DNA of 64,000 bases from Streptomyces changanensis. Lineage in GTDB: Bacteria > Actinomycetota > Actinomycetes > Streptomycetales > Streptomycetaceae. Positions 36,576-45,622 of the stretch are shown here, piece by piece. Under the pieces are notes generated by a model. The model saw nothing but the letters and a program-made list of their open reading frames with translations, made no database searches and was not told the origin of the DNA. The DNA lies in the NCBI RefSeq assembly GCF_024600715.1, contig NZ_CP102332.1:5146001-5210000 (forward strand), in the 5' to 3' direction. How positions within the stretch are numbered: position 1 is the stretch's first letter; the number at the start of each line of letters is the position of its first letter. The position numbers and the translations under genes were made by a program.

Positions 36576-39500
36576 ATGACCAGTCAGGACACCGGAAGCG
36601 CCCTCGACGGCCCACCGGACCTGCCGGACGCGATCGCCGTGACCGGACTCGCGTGCCGGTTCCCCGGCGCGCCCGACGCCGGGGCCTTCTGGGAGAACCT
36701 GCTCGCGGGCCGCGACACCGTCACGTTCCGCGGCCGCGACGAGCTGGCCGCCCTCGGCGTGCCCACCGACCGGCTGGACGACCCCCGGTTCGTACCCGCC
36801 GGGGGCGTCCTGGAGGGCATCGACGAGTTCGACGCCGAGTACTTCGGCATCACCCCCGCCGACGCCGCGCTCATGGACCCCCAGCAGCGGCTGTTCCTCC
36901 AGTGCGCGGTGGCGGCGCTGGAGGACGCGGGCCAGCGCGTGCGGGACGCGGCGGGCGGCGTGGGCGTGTACGCGTCGGCCGGGTTCAACTCGTACCTCAC
37001 CCACCATCTGCTGCCGCACGCCGCCGAGCTGGGCCACCGCGCGGACGTGCAGTGGCTGGCGGCGGGCGACAAGGACTACCTGGCCACGCAGACCTCGTAC
37101 CGGCTCGGCCTGACCGGGCCCAGCCTGAGCGTGCAGACCGCCTGCTCGTCCGCCCTGGTGGCGGTCCACCTGGCGGGCGAGGCGCTGCTCAGCGGCGAAT
37201 GCGACGTCGCCCTCGCCGGGGCCGTCTCGGCGGGCGTCGGGCAGGGCCTGGGCTATCTGCACACTGAGGGCGGCATCCTGTCGGAGGACGGCCACTGCCG
37301 GCCGTTCGACGCCTCGGCCACCGGCACCGTGTTCGGCAGCGGTGTGGGCGTCGTCGTCCTCAAGCGGCTCGCCGACGCCGTCGCGGACGGCGACACGGTA
37401 CGGGCCGTGCTCCTCGGTTCGGCCGTCAACAACGACGGCGACCGGAAGGTCGGCTTCACCGCGCCCGGGCTGGACGGGCAGGTGCGGGTCATCGGCGCCG
37501 CGCAGGCCGTCGCGGGGGTGGGCCCCGAGGACGTCTCCTGCGTCGAGGCCCACGGCACCGGCACCGCCCTCGGCGACCGCATCGAACTGACCGCCCTGAA
37601 CCGGGTGTTCGCCGCGGCGCCGGACGCGAGCCGGGTCCTCGGCGCGGTCAAGTCCAACGTCGGGCACCTCGACACCTGCGCGGGCATGGCCGGCTTCATC
37701 AAGACGGTCCTCGCCCTCCAGCACCGCACACTGCTGCCCACCGCGCACTTCACGCGCCCCTCGCCCGACCTCGACCCGGAGCGCTTCCGGGTGCTCACCG
37801 CGCCCGAGCCGTGGCCCGGCGCCGACGGCACCCGCACGGCGGGCGTCAGCTCCTTCGGTATCGGCGGCACCAACGCCCACGTGGTCCTCCAGGACCCGCC
37901 GCCCGCAGCCCGCCGCCCCGCCGCCGGGACGGACGACGCCTGGCAGGTGCTGCCGCTGTCCGCCCGCGGCCCCGAGGCGCTGGACCGCCTCGCCGGACGG
38001 CTGGGGGAGGCGCTCACCGCGCCCGGAGCCCCGGCGCTCGCCGACGCGGCCCACACCCTCCAGACGGGCCGCGACCCGCACCCGTGGCGGCGCGCCGTCA
38101 CCGTCGCGCCCGGCCGCACGGCCGCCCTCGGCGCCGCCGAGCCCCGGTCCGGCGCGTCCACCGAGCCCGTGCGCGCCGGGGGCGTCTTTCCCGGGGCGGC
38201 GTTCCTCTACCCCGGCCAGGGTGCCGGGACGCCCGGCATGGCCGCCGAGCCGTACGCCCGCGAACCCGCCTTCCGGGACGCCCTCGACCGCTGCCTCGAC
38301 GCCCTGCGCCCGTGGACCGACGCGCCCTTGCGCGCCCTCCTCCTCGACCCGGCCCACCCGGACGACCTGGACCGCACGGAGGTGGCCCAGCCCGCGCTGT
38401 TCGCCGTCGCGTACGCCCTGACGGAGTGGTGGGCCGCGCTCGGCGTCCGCCCCGTCGCGGTCGCCGGGCACAGCGTCGGCGAACTGGCCGCCGCCTGCGC
38501 CGCCGGGGTGTTCACCCTGCCGGACGCCGCCCGCCTCGTCGTACGGCGTGGCGCGCTGATGGGCGGGATGCCGGAGGGCGCGATGCTCGCCGTGCCACTG
38601 CCGGAGGCGGAGCTGCGCGCCCTCGTCGCGGACTCCGGCCCCTGGCCCGGCGACGGCGCCGCGCCCGGCGCGCCGGAGGTCGCCGCCGTCAACGCGCCCG
38701 ACCGGACCGTCGCCGCCGGGCCGCCCGGCGCGGTGGCCCGCCTCGCGGAACTGCTGGAGGCCCGGGGCGTACCGGCCCGCCGGCTGGCCGTGCGGCACGC
38801 CTTCCACACCCGTCACGCGGACGGGCTCCTCGACGACTTCGCCGCGCTCGTCGCCGCCACCCCGGCGCGCACGCCCTCCGTGCCGGTGATCTCCTCCCTG
38901 ACCGGGCGGCCGCTCACCGCCGAGGAGGCCGCGTCGCCCGCGTACTGGGCGCGGCAGCTGCGGCAGCCCGTCCGGTTCGCCGACGCGCTGCGCGCCCTGC
39001 CCGACGGCGTCACCCTGCTGGAGGCCGGGCCGGGAACGGCGCTCACCGGGTTCGCCCGCCGCACGCTCGGCGCCGGCCGGACCGCGCTGCCGGTGCTCGG
39101 CGCGCCCCGCGGCGGTGACGAGCCCCCGGCGCGGCTCACCGCGGTGGCCCGGCTGTGGGAGCGCGGCGCCGACATCGACTGGACGGCGCTGGGGGAGCGG
39201 GCCGGGCGGCGCAAGGTCGCGCTGCCGACGTACCCGTTCGCCCGGACCAGCCACTGGTTCCGGCCCGCCGCAACGGCCGCCCAGGCGGCTGCCGCCGCTC
39301 CCGCCGGGGCGCTCGCCGGCTCCACTCCCGCGCCCCCGGCCGGTTCTCCCGCCGCGCCCCCGGCCGGTTCCTCCGGCGGCGCGGCCACGGCGGACGCCGG
39401 CGCCGCGGCCGGTGACGGCGCCCCGCTCGACGGGTGGCTGCGCGTCCTCGACTGGGTGCCCTCCCTGCCGCCCGCGACGGCTGCCGCCGCACCGGGCAGC

Positions 39501-42419
39501 GTCCTGCTCCTGGCCGACGAGGGCGGCCTCTCCGACGCGGTCGTGGACCTCCTGGCCGGGCAGGGCGCGCGCGTCCACCGGGTGCGCGTCGGCGGCCCCG
39601 GCCTGCCGGACGGCCTCGCGGCCGACAGCGGCGACCGGGACGGCGACGGCGACCGGGACGGCCACCTGCTGGACCCCGACCACCCCGGCGCGTTCGCCGC
39701 GCTCGCCGCCGAACTGGCCGCCCGCGGCGAGGCTCCGGACGCCGTCGTGTCCTGCTGGGCCGCCGACGACCCCGCCCTGGACGACGCCTCCGCCGACACC
39801 GTCGCCCGGTGCGCGCTGCGGGCCGTCGCCGTCCCGGCCGCGCTCTGCCGAGCCCTCGGCGACCGCTTCCCCGACCGGCCGCTGCGCCTGCTGCTGGTCA
39901 CCGAGGACGCCCTCGCCGTGGCCGGGCGGCGCCCCGGCGCCCCGCACGCCGCCGCCGCCACCGGCCCGGCCCGCGTGCTGCCCCACGAGCTGCCGGACTG
40001 CGCGGTGCGCGTCCTCGACCTGGAGCGCTTCCCCCGTACGGGCTCCGGGCCCGCCCGCGCCGCCCGCGCGGTCGTCACCGAACTCGCCGCGCTCGCGGAC
40101 CCGTACGCCGCCACCGGCACACCCCCCGGCGCGAACGCGGCGGGCGCCGCGGAGCCGGTCGTCGCCGTCCGGGGCCGTTCCCGGCTCGTACCGGTCCCGG
40201 CGACGCCCGCACTGACCCCGCCGGGCCGGGATCCGGACCCGCTGCCCGACGGCACCTGGCTGGTCACCGGCGGCCTGGGGGGCATCGGCGGCGCCGCCGC
40301 GGAGCGGCTCGCCGCACCCGGCCGCACCCTGGTCCTGGTCACCCGCCGCCCCGTGGCGGACGGCCCGGCCCGGCACGTCATCCGGCCCGAGGGCGCCGAA
40401 CCGGCCCCGCAGTGCCCGCCCGCACTGGCGGACGCCCTGGCCCGGCTCGCCGGGAAGGGCGCCGAGGTGTGCGTCGTCCAGTGCGACGTGTCCGACGAGC
40501 GGGCCCTGACGGCCGCGCTGGAGGAGGTCCGGGAGCGGTACGGCCGGATCGCCGGCGTCGTCCACGCCGCCGGGCTGCCCGGCGGCGGCGTGCTGGCGCT
40601 GCGCGCGCCCGACGACATCGCCCGCGTCCTGGAGCCGAAGGTCCGCGGCACCGTGCTCCTGCACCGGCTCACCGAGGCGGACCGGCCCCTCATGGTGCTG
40701 TGCTCCTCGGTGCTCGCCGTGGCCGGTGCGGCCGGGCAGGCCGACTACGCGGCGGCCAACGCCTTCCTCGACAACTTCGCCCACACGACGGACACGGCCG
40801 TGTCCATCGGCTGGGACCGCTGGTCGGAGACGGGCATGGCGGTGGCCGCCACCGCCCCGGCCCGCGCGACGGACGCCGACCAGCCGCTGGACCACCCGCT
40901 GTTCGCGGCCCGCCGCGCGACGCCCGGCGGCTGGACCGAACTCATCCTCCGCGACGGCCCGCACACGTCGTGGCTGTCCCACGAGCACCGCATGGCCGGT
41001 GAGCCGGTGCTGCCCGGCACCGCCCTGCTCGACCTCGCCGTGGCCGCCCACCGCGCGCTCGCGCACCCGGACGGCGACGGCGACGCCCGCCGGGCGGCCG
41101 GGGGCGCCGTCGAACTGGACGCCGTCTTCACCGCGCCCGTCCGCATGCCGGAGGAGGACGCCCCCGTCGTCGCCGTACGGCTGCGGCCCCACGCGGACGG
41201 CGGCCACGACTGGGAGGTGCGTTCGACCGCCGCCGCCAGGCCCCACGCACAGGGCCGCCTCCGGCCCCACGGCGGGCCCCGCCCCGCCCGCGTCACCCTC
41301 GCGTCCGCCGCCGTGTCCGACGGCACCGCGTCCGACGGACGCGGGGGAAAGGGCGACGAAGCGCTGAAGGCCGCGGGGCGCGGACTGCTCGAGACGGGGC
41401 CCCGCTGGGCCTGCGTCACCCGCACCGACCGGCCCGGCCGGGACGGCGAGCGGCACCTGCTGCTGACGCTGCGCCTCCCGGAGGAGTACCGCGCCGACAC
41501 CGCGGCCCACCCGCTGCACCCGGCGCTGCTCGACGCGGCCACGGGCGCCGTAGCCCAGGCCACCGGGCGCCACCTCCCCGTCGCCTACGGCAAGCTGACG
41601 GTGTATCGGGACATACCCGCCGAGGGGCACGCCCTGGTGGCGCTGCGCTCCGGCGACCCGGCCGCCGAGGACGGCACCCTCGTCGCCGACGTCACCCTGA
41701 CCGACCGCGAGGGCGACCCCGTGGTCACCGTGGAGGGCTTCGTGCTGCGCCCGGTGCCCGCCGGGACGGCCGTACGGAACGACCCCGCCCCGCAGGACCC
41801 CGCTCCGCACACCGACGCCATCCCCACGGCGGAGGGACTGCGCGCCCTCGCACGCGTCCTCGCCAACCCGCACCTCGCCCACGTCCTGGTCACCCCCCGC
41901 GCCGGGGTGGAGCCGCGCCCCGAGCGGGCACCCTCGGCGGCGGACGCCGGGACCGGGACCGGGGCGGGGCAGGACGACGAGGCGCCGCAGGACGTCCCCT
42001 CCCGCATCGCCCGCATCTGGGCCGCCATGCTCGGGCTGCCCGCCGTGGCAAGCGACGCCAACCTGTTCGAACTGGGCGCCGACTCGCTGGTCATCGTGCA
42101 GATCGCCGCCCAGATGCGCGGCGCCGGACTGCCCGTGTCACCCGGCGACATCTTCGCCCACCCCACCCCCGGCGCCCTCGCCCGCAGGATCGCCGAGGCG
42201 CGGGCGGAGACCGAGGCCGGCCCCGCCCCCGGGGCGAACGCCGCCACCCCACCCGCCACACCAGACGCATCCGCGACACCCGCCGCACCCGCCCCGAGCC
42301 ACGCCCCCGGCGCCACTCCGTCCGCCGACGCACCGGGGCACTTCCCCGACGCGGACCTCAGCACCGCGGACCTGGCCCAGGTCATGCACCTGTTCCGGTC
42401 CGGAGAGGACACCCAGTGA
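36576..42419 (+). CDS. Modular type I PKS with unusual order: KS-AT-KR-DH-ACP
   Basis: A 1947-residue module. KS (18-438) has SVQTACSSA, VEAHGTGTALG and AVKSNVGHL. AT (541-835) has GHSVGEL and HAFHT, indicating malonyl-CoA. After a Pro/Ala-rich linker come the structural and catalytic halves of KR (950-1430; TGGLGGIGG, QADYAAAN). A dehydratase-like hot-dog region follows (1465-1728), with HRMAGEPVLPG (H-x3-G-x4-P) and HPLHPALLDAAT (distal Asp). The carrier is at 1805-1875 (GADSLVIV), and a short acidic tail (DLSTADLAQVMHLF) may dock to the next protein. No DH lies between AT and KR, so DH follows KR, contrary to the usual cis-AT order. The expected product of the module is an alpha,beta-unsaturated unit attached to the thiazole. 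The ATG at 36576 has AAGGAG 9 bases upstream; the stop overlaps the next GTG. Confidence 0.92.
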   Translation: MTSQDTGSALDGPPDLPDAIAVTGLACRFPGAPDAGAFWENLLAGRDTVTFRGRDELAALGVPTDRLDDPRFVPAGGVLEGIDEFDAEYFGITPADAALMDPQQRLFLQCAVAALEDAGQRVRDAAGGVGVYASAGFNSYLTHHLLPHAAELGHRADVQWLAAGDKDYLATQTSYRLGLTGPSLSVQTACSSALVAVHLAGEALLSGECDVALAGAVSAGVGQGLGYLHTEGGILSEDGHCRPFDASATGTVFGSGVGVVVLKRLADAVADGDTVRAVLLGSAVNNDGDRKVGFTAPGLDGQVRVIGAAQAVAGVGPEDVSCVEAHGTGTALGDRIELTALNRVFAAAPDASRVLGAVKSNVGHLDTCAGMAGFIKTVLALQHRTLLPTAHFTRPSPDLDPERFRVLTAPEPWPGADGTRTAGVSSFGIGGTNAHVVLQDPPPAARRPAAGTDDAWQVLPLSARGPEALDRLAGRLGEALTAPGAPALADAAHTLQTGRDPHPWRRAVTVAPGRTAALGAAEPRSGASTEPVRAGGVFPGAAFLYPGQGAGTPGMAAEPYAREPAFRDALDRCLDALRPWTDAPLRALLLDPAHPDDLDRTEVAQPALFAVAYALTEWWAALGVRPVAVAGHSVGELAAACAAGVFTLPDAARLVVRRGALMGGMPEGAMLAVPLPEAELRALVADSGPWPGDGAAPGAPEVAAVNAPDRTVAAGPPGAVARLAELLEARGVPARRLAVRHAFHTRHADGLLDDFAALVAATPARTPSVPVISSLTGRPLTAEEAASPAYWARQLRQPVRFADALRALPDGVTLLEAGPGTALTGFARRTLGAGRTALPVLGAPRGGDEPPARLTAVARLWERGADIDWTALGERAGRRKVALPTYPFARTSHWFRPAATAAQAAAAAPAGALAGSTPAPPAGSPAAPPAGSSGGAATADAGAAAGDGAPLDGWLRVLDWVPSLPPATAAAAPGSVLLLADEGGLSDAVVDLLAGQGARVHRVRVGGPGLPDGLAADSGDRDGDGDRDGHLLDPDHPGAFAALAAELAARGEAPDAVVSCWAADDPALDDASADTVARCALRAVAVPAALCRALGDRFPDRPLRLLLVTEDALAVAGRRPGAPHAAAATGPARVLPHELPDCAVRVLDLERFPRTGSGPARAARAVVTELAALADPYAATGTPPGANAAGAAEPVVAVRGRSRLVPVPATPALTPPGRDPDPLPDGTWLVTGGLGGIGGAAAERLAAPGRTLVLVTRRPVADGPARHVIRPEGAEPAPQCPPALADALARLAGKGAEVCVVQCDVSDERALTAALEEVRERYGRIAGVVHAAGLPGGGVLALRAPDDIARVLEPKVRGTVLLHRLTEADRPLMVLCSSVLAVAGAAGQADYAAANAFLDNFAHTTDTAVSIGWDRWSETGMAVAATAPARATDADQPLDHPLFAARRATPGGWTELILRDGPHTSWLSHEHRMAGEPVLPGTALLDLAVAAHRALAHPDGDGDARRAAGGAVELDAVFTAPVRMPEEDAPVVAVRLRPHADGGHDWEVRSTAAARPHAQGRLRPHGGPRPARVTLASAAVSDGTASDGRGGKGDEALKAAGRGLLETGPRWACVTRTDRPGRDGERHLLLTLRLPEEYRADTAAHPLHPALLDAATGAVAQATGRHLPVAYGKLTVYRDIPAEGHALVALRSGDPAAEDGTLVADVTLTDREGDPVVTVEGFVLRPVPAGTAVRNDPAPQDPAPHTDAIPTAEGLRALARVLANPHLAHVLVTPRAGVEPRPERAPSAADAGTGTGAGQDDEAPQDVPSRIARIWAAMLGLPAVASDANLFELGADSLVIVQIAAQMRGAGLPVSPGDIFAHPTPGALARRIAEARAETEAGPAPGANAATPPATPDASATPAAPAPSHAPGATPSADAPGHFPDADLSTADLAQVMHLFRSGEDTQ

Positions 42420-45400
42420 ACGACATCGAGGACATCTACCCCCTTTCCCCCGTCCAGGAAGGGATGCTGTACCACGCCACCACCTCTCCGGAGCAGGGCC
42501 TCTACGTCGAGACGACGACGTTCCGCCTCACCGGCCCGCTCGACGTGGACGCCCTGACGGCCGCCTGGCAGGCCGTCGTCGCCCGCCACCCCGTGCTGCG
42601 CACCGCCTTCGTCCACGAACGCATCAGCGCCCCCCACCAGGTGGTCCTCCCGGCCGCCCAGGTCCGCGTCGACGTGCGGGACCTCACCGGCTTGGACGCC
42701 GCCGCCCGCGACGAGGAGGTGGCGGCGGAGACCGCCCGCCGCCGCGCCGAGCCGTTCGACCTCACCCGGCCGCCGCTGATGCGGCTGCTCGCCCTGCGGC
42801 TGAGCCCCGACGAGCACCTGATGGTGTGGACGTACCACCACATGATCCTGGACGGCTGGTCGGCCGCTCTGCTCATGGCGGACGTCACGGCCGAACTGGC
42901 CCGCCCCGGCGGCGCCGGCACCGCCCCGCCGCCCCCGTTCCGCGACCACATCGCCTGGCTGCGCCGCCAGGACCCGCAGCGCGACCGCGCGTTCTGGACC
43001 GCGTACCTCGACGGCTACGACGAACCGGCCGTGTTCACCCTGCCCGGCGTCCGCCCCGGCGCCAAGCCGTCGGGCCGGTTCCGCACCGTACGGGACACGC
43101 TGCCCGCCGACGCCACCGCCCGGCTGCGCGCCCTCGCGGCGGCCCGCTCCACCACCCTCGGCAGCCTGGTCGAGGCCGCCTGGGCGGGCACCGTCGCCCG
43201 CTACTCGGGACGCGACGACGTCGTCTTCGGCGTCACCGTCTCCGGCCGCCCGCCGCTGCCCCGCGCCGAGGCGATGATCGGCATGTTCATCAACACCGTT
43301 CCCGTACGGGCCCGCGTCGACCACGACCTGCCCGCCGGGGAGTGGATCGCCGGGTACGCGGCCTCCCGCCACCCCGTCCTGGAGCACCAGCACACCCCGC
43401 TGACCGACGTGCAGCGATGGGCGGGCGTCGAGCGGGGCGCGCAGCTCTTCGACACCGTCGTGGTGTTCGAGAACTACCCGGACGCCTCCGAGGCCGTCCT
43501 CGCGGGCGGCGCCCTGCGCACCACGGACGTCCACTACGAGACCCGCACCAACTACCGCGCCACCCTCGTCGTCCGCGCCGCGGGCGAGCTGCGCGTCCAG
43601 CTCGTCGTGGACGCCGACGCGTTCGACGCGGCCGAGGCGGACGCGCTGGTCCGGCACGTCACCACCGTCCTGGCCCGCCTCGCCGACCGCCCCGGCGCGC
43701 CCCTGCGGGACGTCCTCGCCGTGCCCGACGACACCCGCGCCCTGCTGCTGGACCGGTGGAACGGCACGGACGTGGACCGGACACCGCCGCGCGCCCTCCT
43801 CCCCGACCTGATCGCCGAGGCGGTCCGCACCCGCCCCGGCCACCCGGCGGTCGTCGCGGACGGCACGGCGTACACCTACCGCGAACTGGACGACCGGGCC
43901 ACCGCCCTGGCACACAGGCTGGCCGCGCAAGGCGTCCGCACCGGGGACCGGGTCGGCGTCTGCCTGGGCCGCGGCGCCGACCTGGTCACCGCCCTCCTCG
44001 CCACGGCCCGCGCGGGCGCGGCGTTCGTACCGCTGGACCCGGCGCACCCCGCCGACCGCACGGCGTACGTCCTGCGGGACGCCGCCCCGGCGCTGCTCCT
44101 CACCGGCGCCCCGGCCGCCCTCCCCGCGGACGGCTGGGACGGCCCCGTCCTCGACCTCACCCGCGAGCCGCTCCCGCCCACCGCCCCGGCCGCCCCGGCC
44201 GGCCCCGAGCACGCCGCCGCCCCGGCCGGGCCCCTCCCCGGCGCGACCGCGGACGGCCTCGCCTACCTCATCTACACGTCCGGCTCCACCGGCCGCCCCA
44301 AGGGCGTCGCCATCGGCCACCGGGCGCTCGCCAACCTGGTCGACAGTCTCGCCCTGCGCCACCCCGGCCTGAGCGCCGACGACCGGTTCCTCGCCCTGAC
44401 CACCCTCACCTTCGACACGTCCCTCGCCGAACTGCTCGTGCCGCTCGCCGCCGGCGCCACCGTCCACGTGGGCGGCGGCACGCTCGGCCTGAGCGGCCGC
44501 GAAGTCGACGCGTACACCGCCCGGCACGGCATCACGGCCCTCCAGGCCACCCCGTCCCGGTACCGGGCCCTCCTCGACTCCGGCTGGCAGGGCGGCGACG
44601 GGCTGCGCCTGTACAGCTGCGGCGAGGCGTTCCCGCCGGACCTCGCCGAACCGCTGGCCAAGCGCGGCCGGTCGGTGTGGAACATGTACGGCCCGACCGA
44701 GACGACCGTGTACTCCAGCGTCGAGGAGATCCACGCCGGCACCACCCGCGTCACCGTGGGCCGCCCGATCTCCCACACAACCCTGCGCGTCCTCGACCCG
44801 CACGGCGCGCTGGTGCCGCTCGGCTGCGTGGGCGAGCTGTGCATCGGCGGCCACGGTGTCGCCGAGGGCTACTGGAACCTGCCGGAGCTCAGCGCCGAGC
44901 GGTTCGTGCCCGACCCCTACGACGGGGGCCGCACCCGCATGTTCCGCACCGGCGACCACGCGCGCGTCCTCCCCGACGGCCGGGTGGAGGTGCTCGGCCG
45001 GATGGACCGCCAGCTGAAGCTGCGCGGCTACCGCATCGAACCCGGCGAGATCGAGCAGGTCCTCCTGGAGGCCCCCGAGGTGGCCGCCGCCGCCGTGGCC
45101 GTGCGCGGCGAGCGGCTCGTGGCGTGGACCGTGCCGGCCGACCGGACCGCCCCGGCCACCCCCGACCGGCTCCGCGAACGCCTCCGCCACCGCCTTCCCT
45201 CGTACATGATCCCCGAGGTACTCGTCACGCTGGACGACCTGCCGCTGACCCCGGCCGGCAAGACGGACCTCCTCGCGCTCACCGTCCCCGACGAGCAGCC
45301 CGCCCCCGCCGCCGGTGCCGAAGGGGCCGCCGCGGGCGGCTTGGAGGAGCTCGTCGCCCGCCTGTTCCGGGAGGTCCTCGCCCTCCCGGAGGTCGGGCCC

Positions 45401-45601
45401 GACGACGACTTCTTCGACCTGGGCGGCGACTCGCTGCGCGCCATGCGCCTGGCAGGCCGCCTCCAGACCGAGCTGGGCTCCGACTTCGACGTCGAGCTGC
45501 TCTTCGACTACTCGACGGTGCGCGAACTGGCGGCCGGCATCGCCCGCATCACGGCCGACGGCGCCTCCGGCACCGCCCGCACCGCGGCCGACGAGAACTG
45601 A
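42416..45601 (+). CDS. Single-module NRPS C-A-T
   Basis: A 1061-residue module. C (5-448) begins with YPLSPVQEGMLYH and carries HHMILDGWS. A (458-958) has YLIYTSGSTGRPKG, NMYGPTETTVY, RTGDHARV and an A10 of AGKTDLL (usual NGKxDR). T (975-1045) has LGGDSLRAMRL. The GTG at 42416 overlaps the PKS stop (GTGA). The pocket residues are odd (TFDTSLAE in A4; LYSCGEAF, with Cys where Gly/Ser/Ala is usual), so the substrate is unassigned. The C domain must accept the polyketide-extended chain from the KS-AT-KR-DH-ACP protein. There is no TE, so the chain continues, probably to the TE-bearing NRPS at 2488-9798 encoded at the other end of the cluster. Twenty-one bases separate it from the following A-T gene. 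Confidence 0.92.
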   Translation: MNDIEDIYPLSPVQEGMLYHATTSPEQGLYVETTTFRLTGPLDVDALTAAWQAVVARHPVLRTAFVHERISAPHQVVLPAAQVRVDVRDLTGLDAAARDEEVAAETARRRAEPFDLTRPPLMRLLALRLSPDEHLMVWTYHHMILDGWSAALLMADVTAELARPGGAGTAPPPPFRDHIAWLRRQDPQRDRAFWTAYLDGYDEPAVFTLPGVRPGAKPSGRFRTVRDTLPADATARLRALAAARSTTLGSLVEAAWAGTVARYSGRDDVVFGVTVSGRPPLPRAEAMIGMFINTVPVRARVDHDLPAGEWIAGYAASRHPVLEHQHTPLTDVQRWAGVERGAQLFDTVVVFENYPDASEAVLAGGALRTTDVHYETRTNYRATLVVRAAGELRVQLVVDADAFDAAEADALVRHVTTVLARLADRPGAPLRDVLAVPDDTRALLLDRWNGTDVDRTPPRALLPDLIAEAVRTRPGHPAVVADGTAYTYRELDDRATALAHRLAAQGVRTGDRVGVCLGRGADLVTALLATARAGAAFVPLDPAHPADRTAYVLRDAAPALLLTGAPAALPADGWDGPVLDLTREPLPPTAPAAPAGPEHAAAPAGPLPGATADGLAYLIYTSGSTGRPKGVAIGHRALANLVDSLALRHPGLSADDRFLALTTLTFDTSLAELLVPLAAGATVHVGGGTLGLSGREVDAYTARHGITALQATPSRYRALLDSGWQGGDGLRLYSCGEAFPPDLAEPLAKRGRSVWNMYGPTETTVYSSVEEIHAGTTRVTVGRPISHTTLRVLDPHGALVPLGCVGELCIGGHGVAEGYWNLPELSAERFVPDPYDGGRTRMFRTGDHARVLPDGRVEVLGRMDRQLKLRGYRIEPGEIEQVLLEAPEVAAAAVAVRGERLVAWTVPADRTAPATPDRLRERLRHRLPSYMIPEVLVTLDDLPLTPAGKTDLLALTVPDEQPAPAAGAEGAAAGGLEELVARLFREVLALPEVGPDDDFFDLGGDSLRAMRLAGRLQTELGSDFDVELLFDYSTVRELAAGIARITADGASGTARTAADEN

Positions 45602-45622
45602 CGCAGAAAGGTCCCCCCCGCC

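Noticed and set aside
15276..45601. Epimerisation, methylation or formylation domains in the synthetases
   Set aside because: Every HHxxxD site belongs to a C domain with full C context. No SAM-binding motif or formyltransferase signature was seen.
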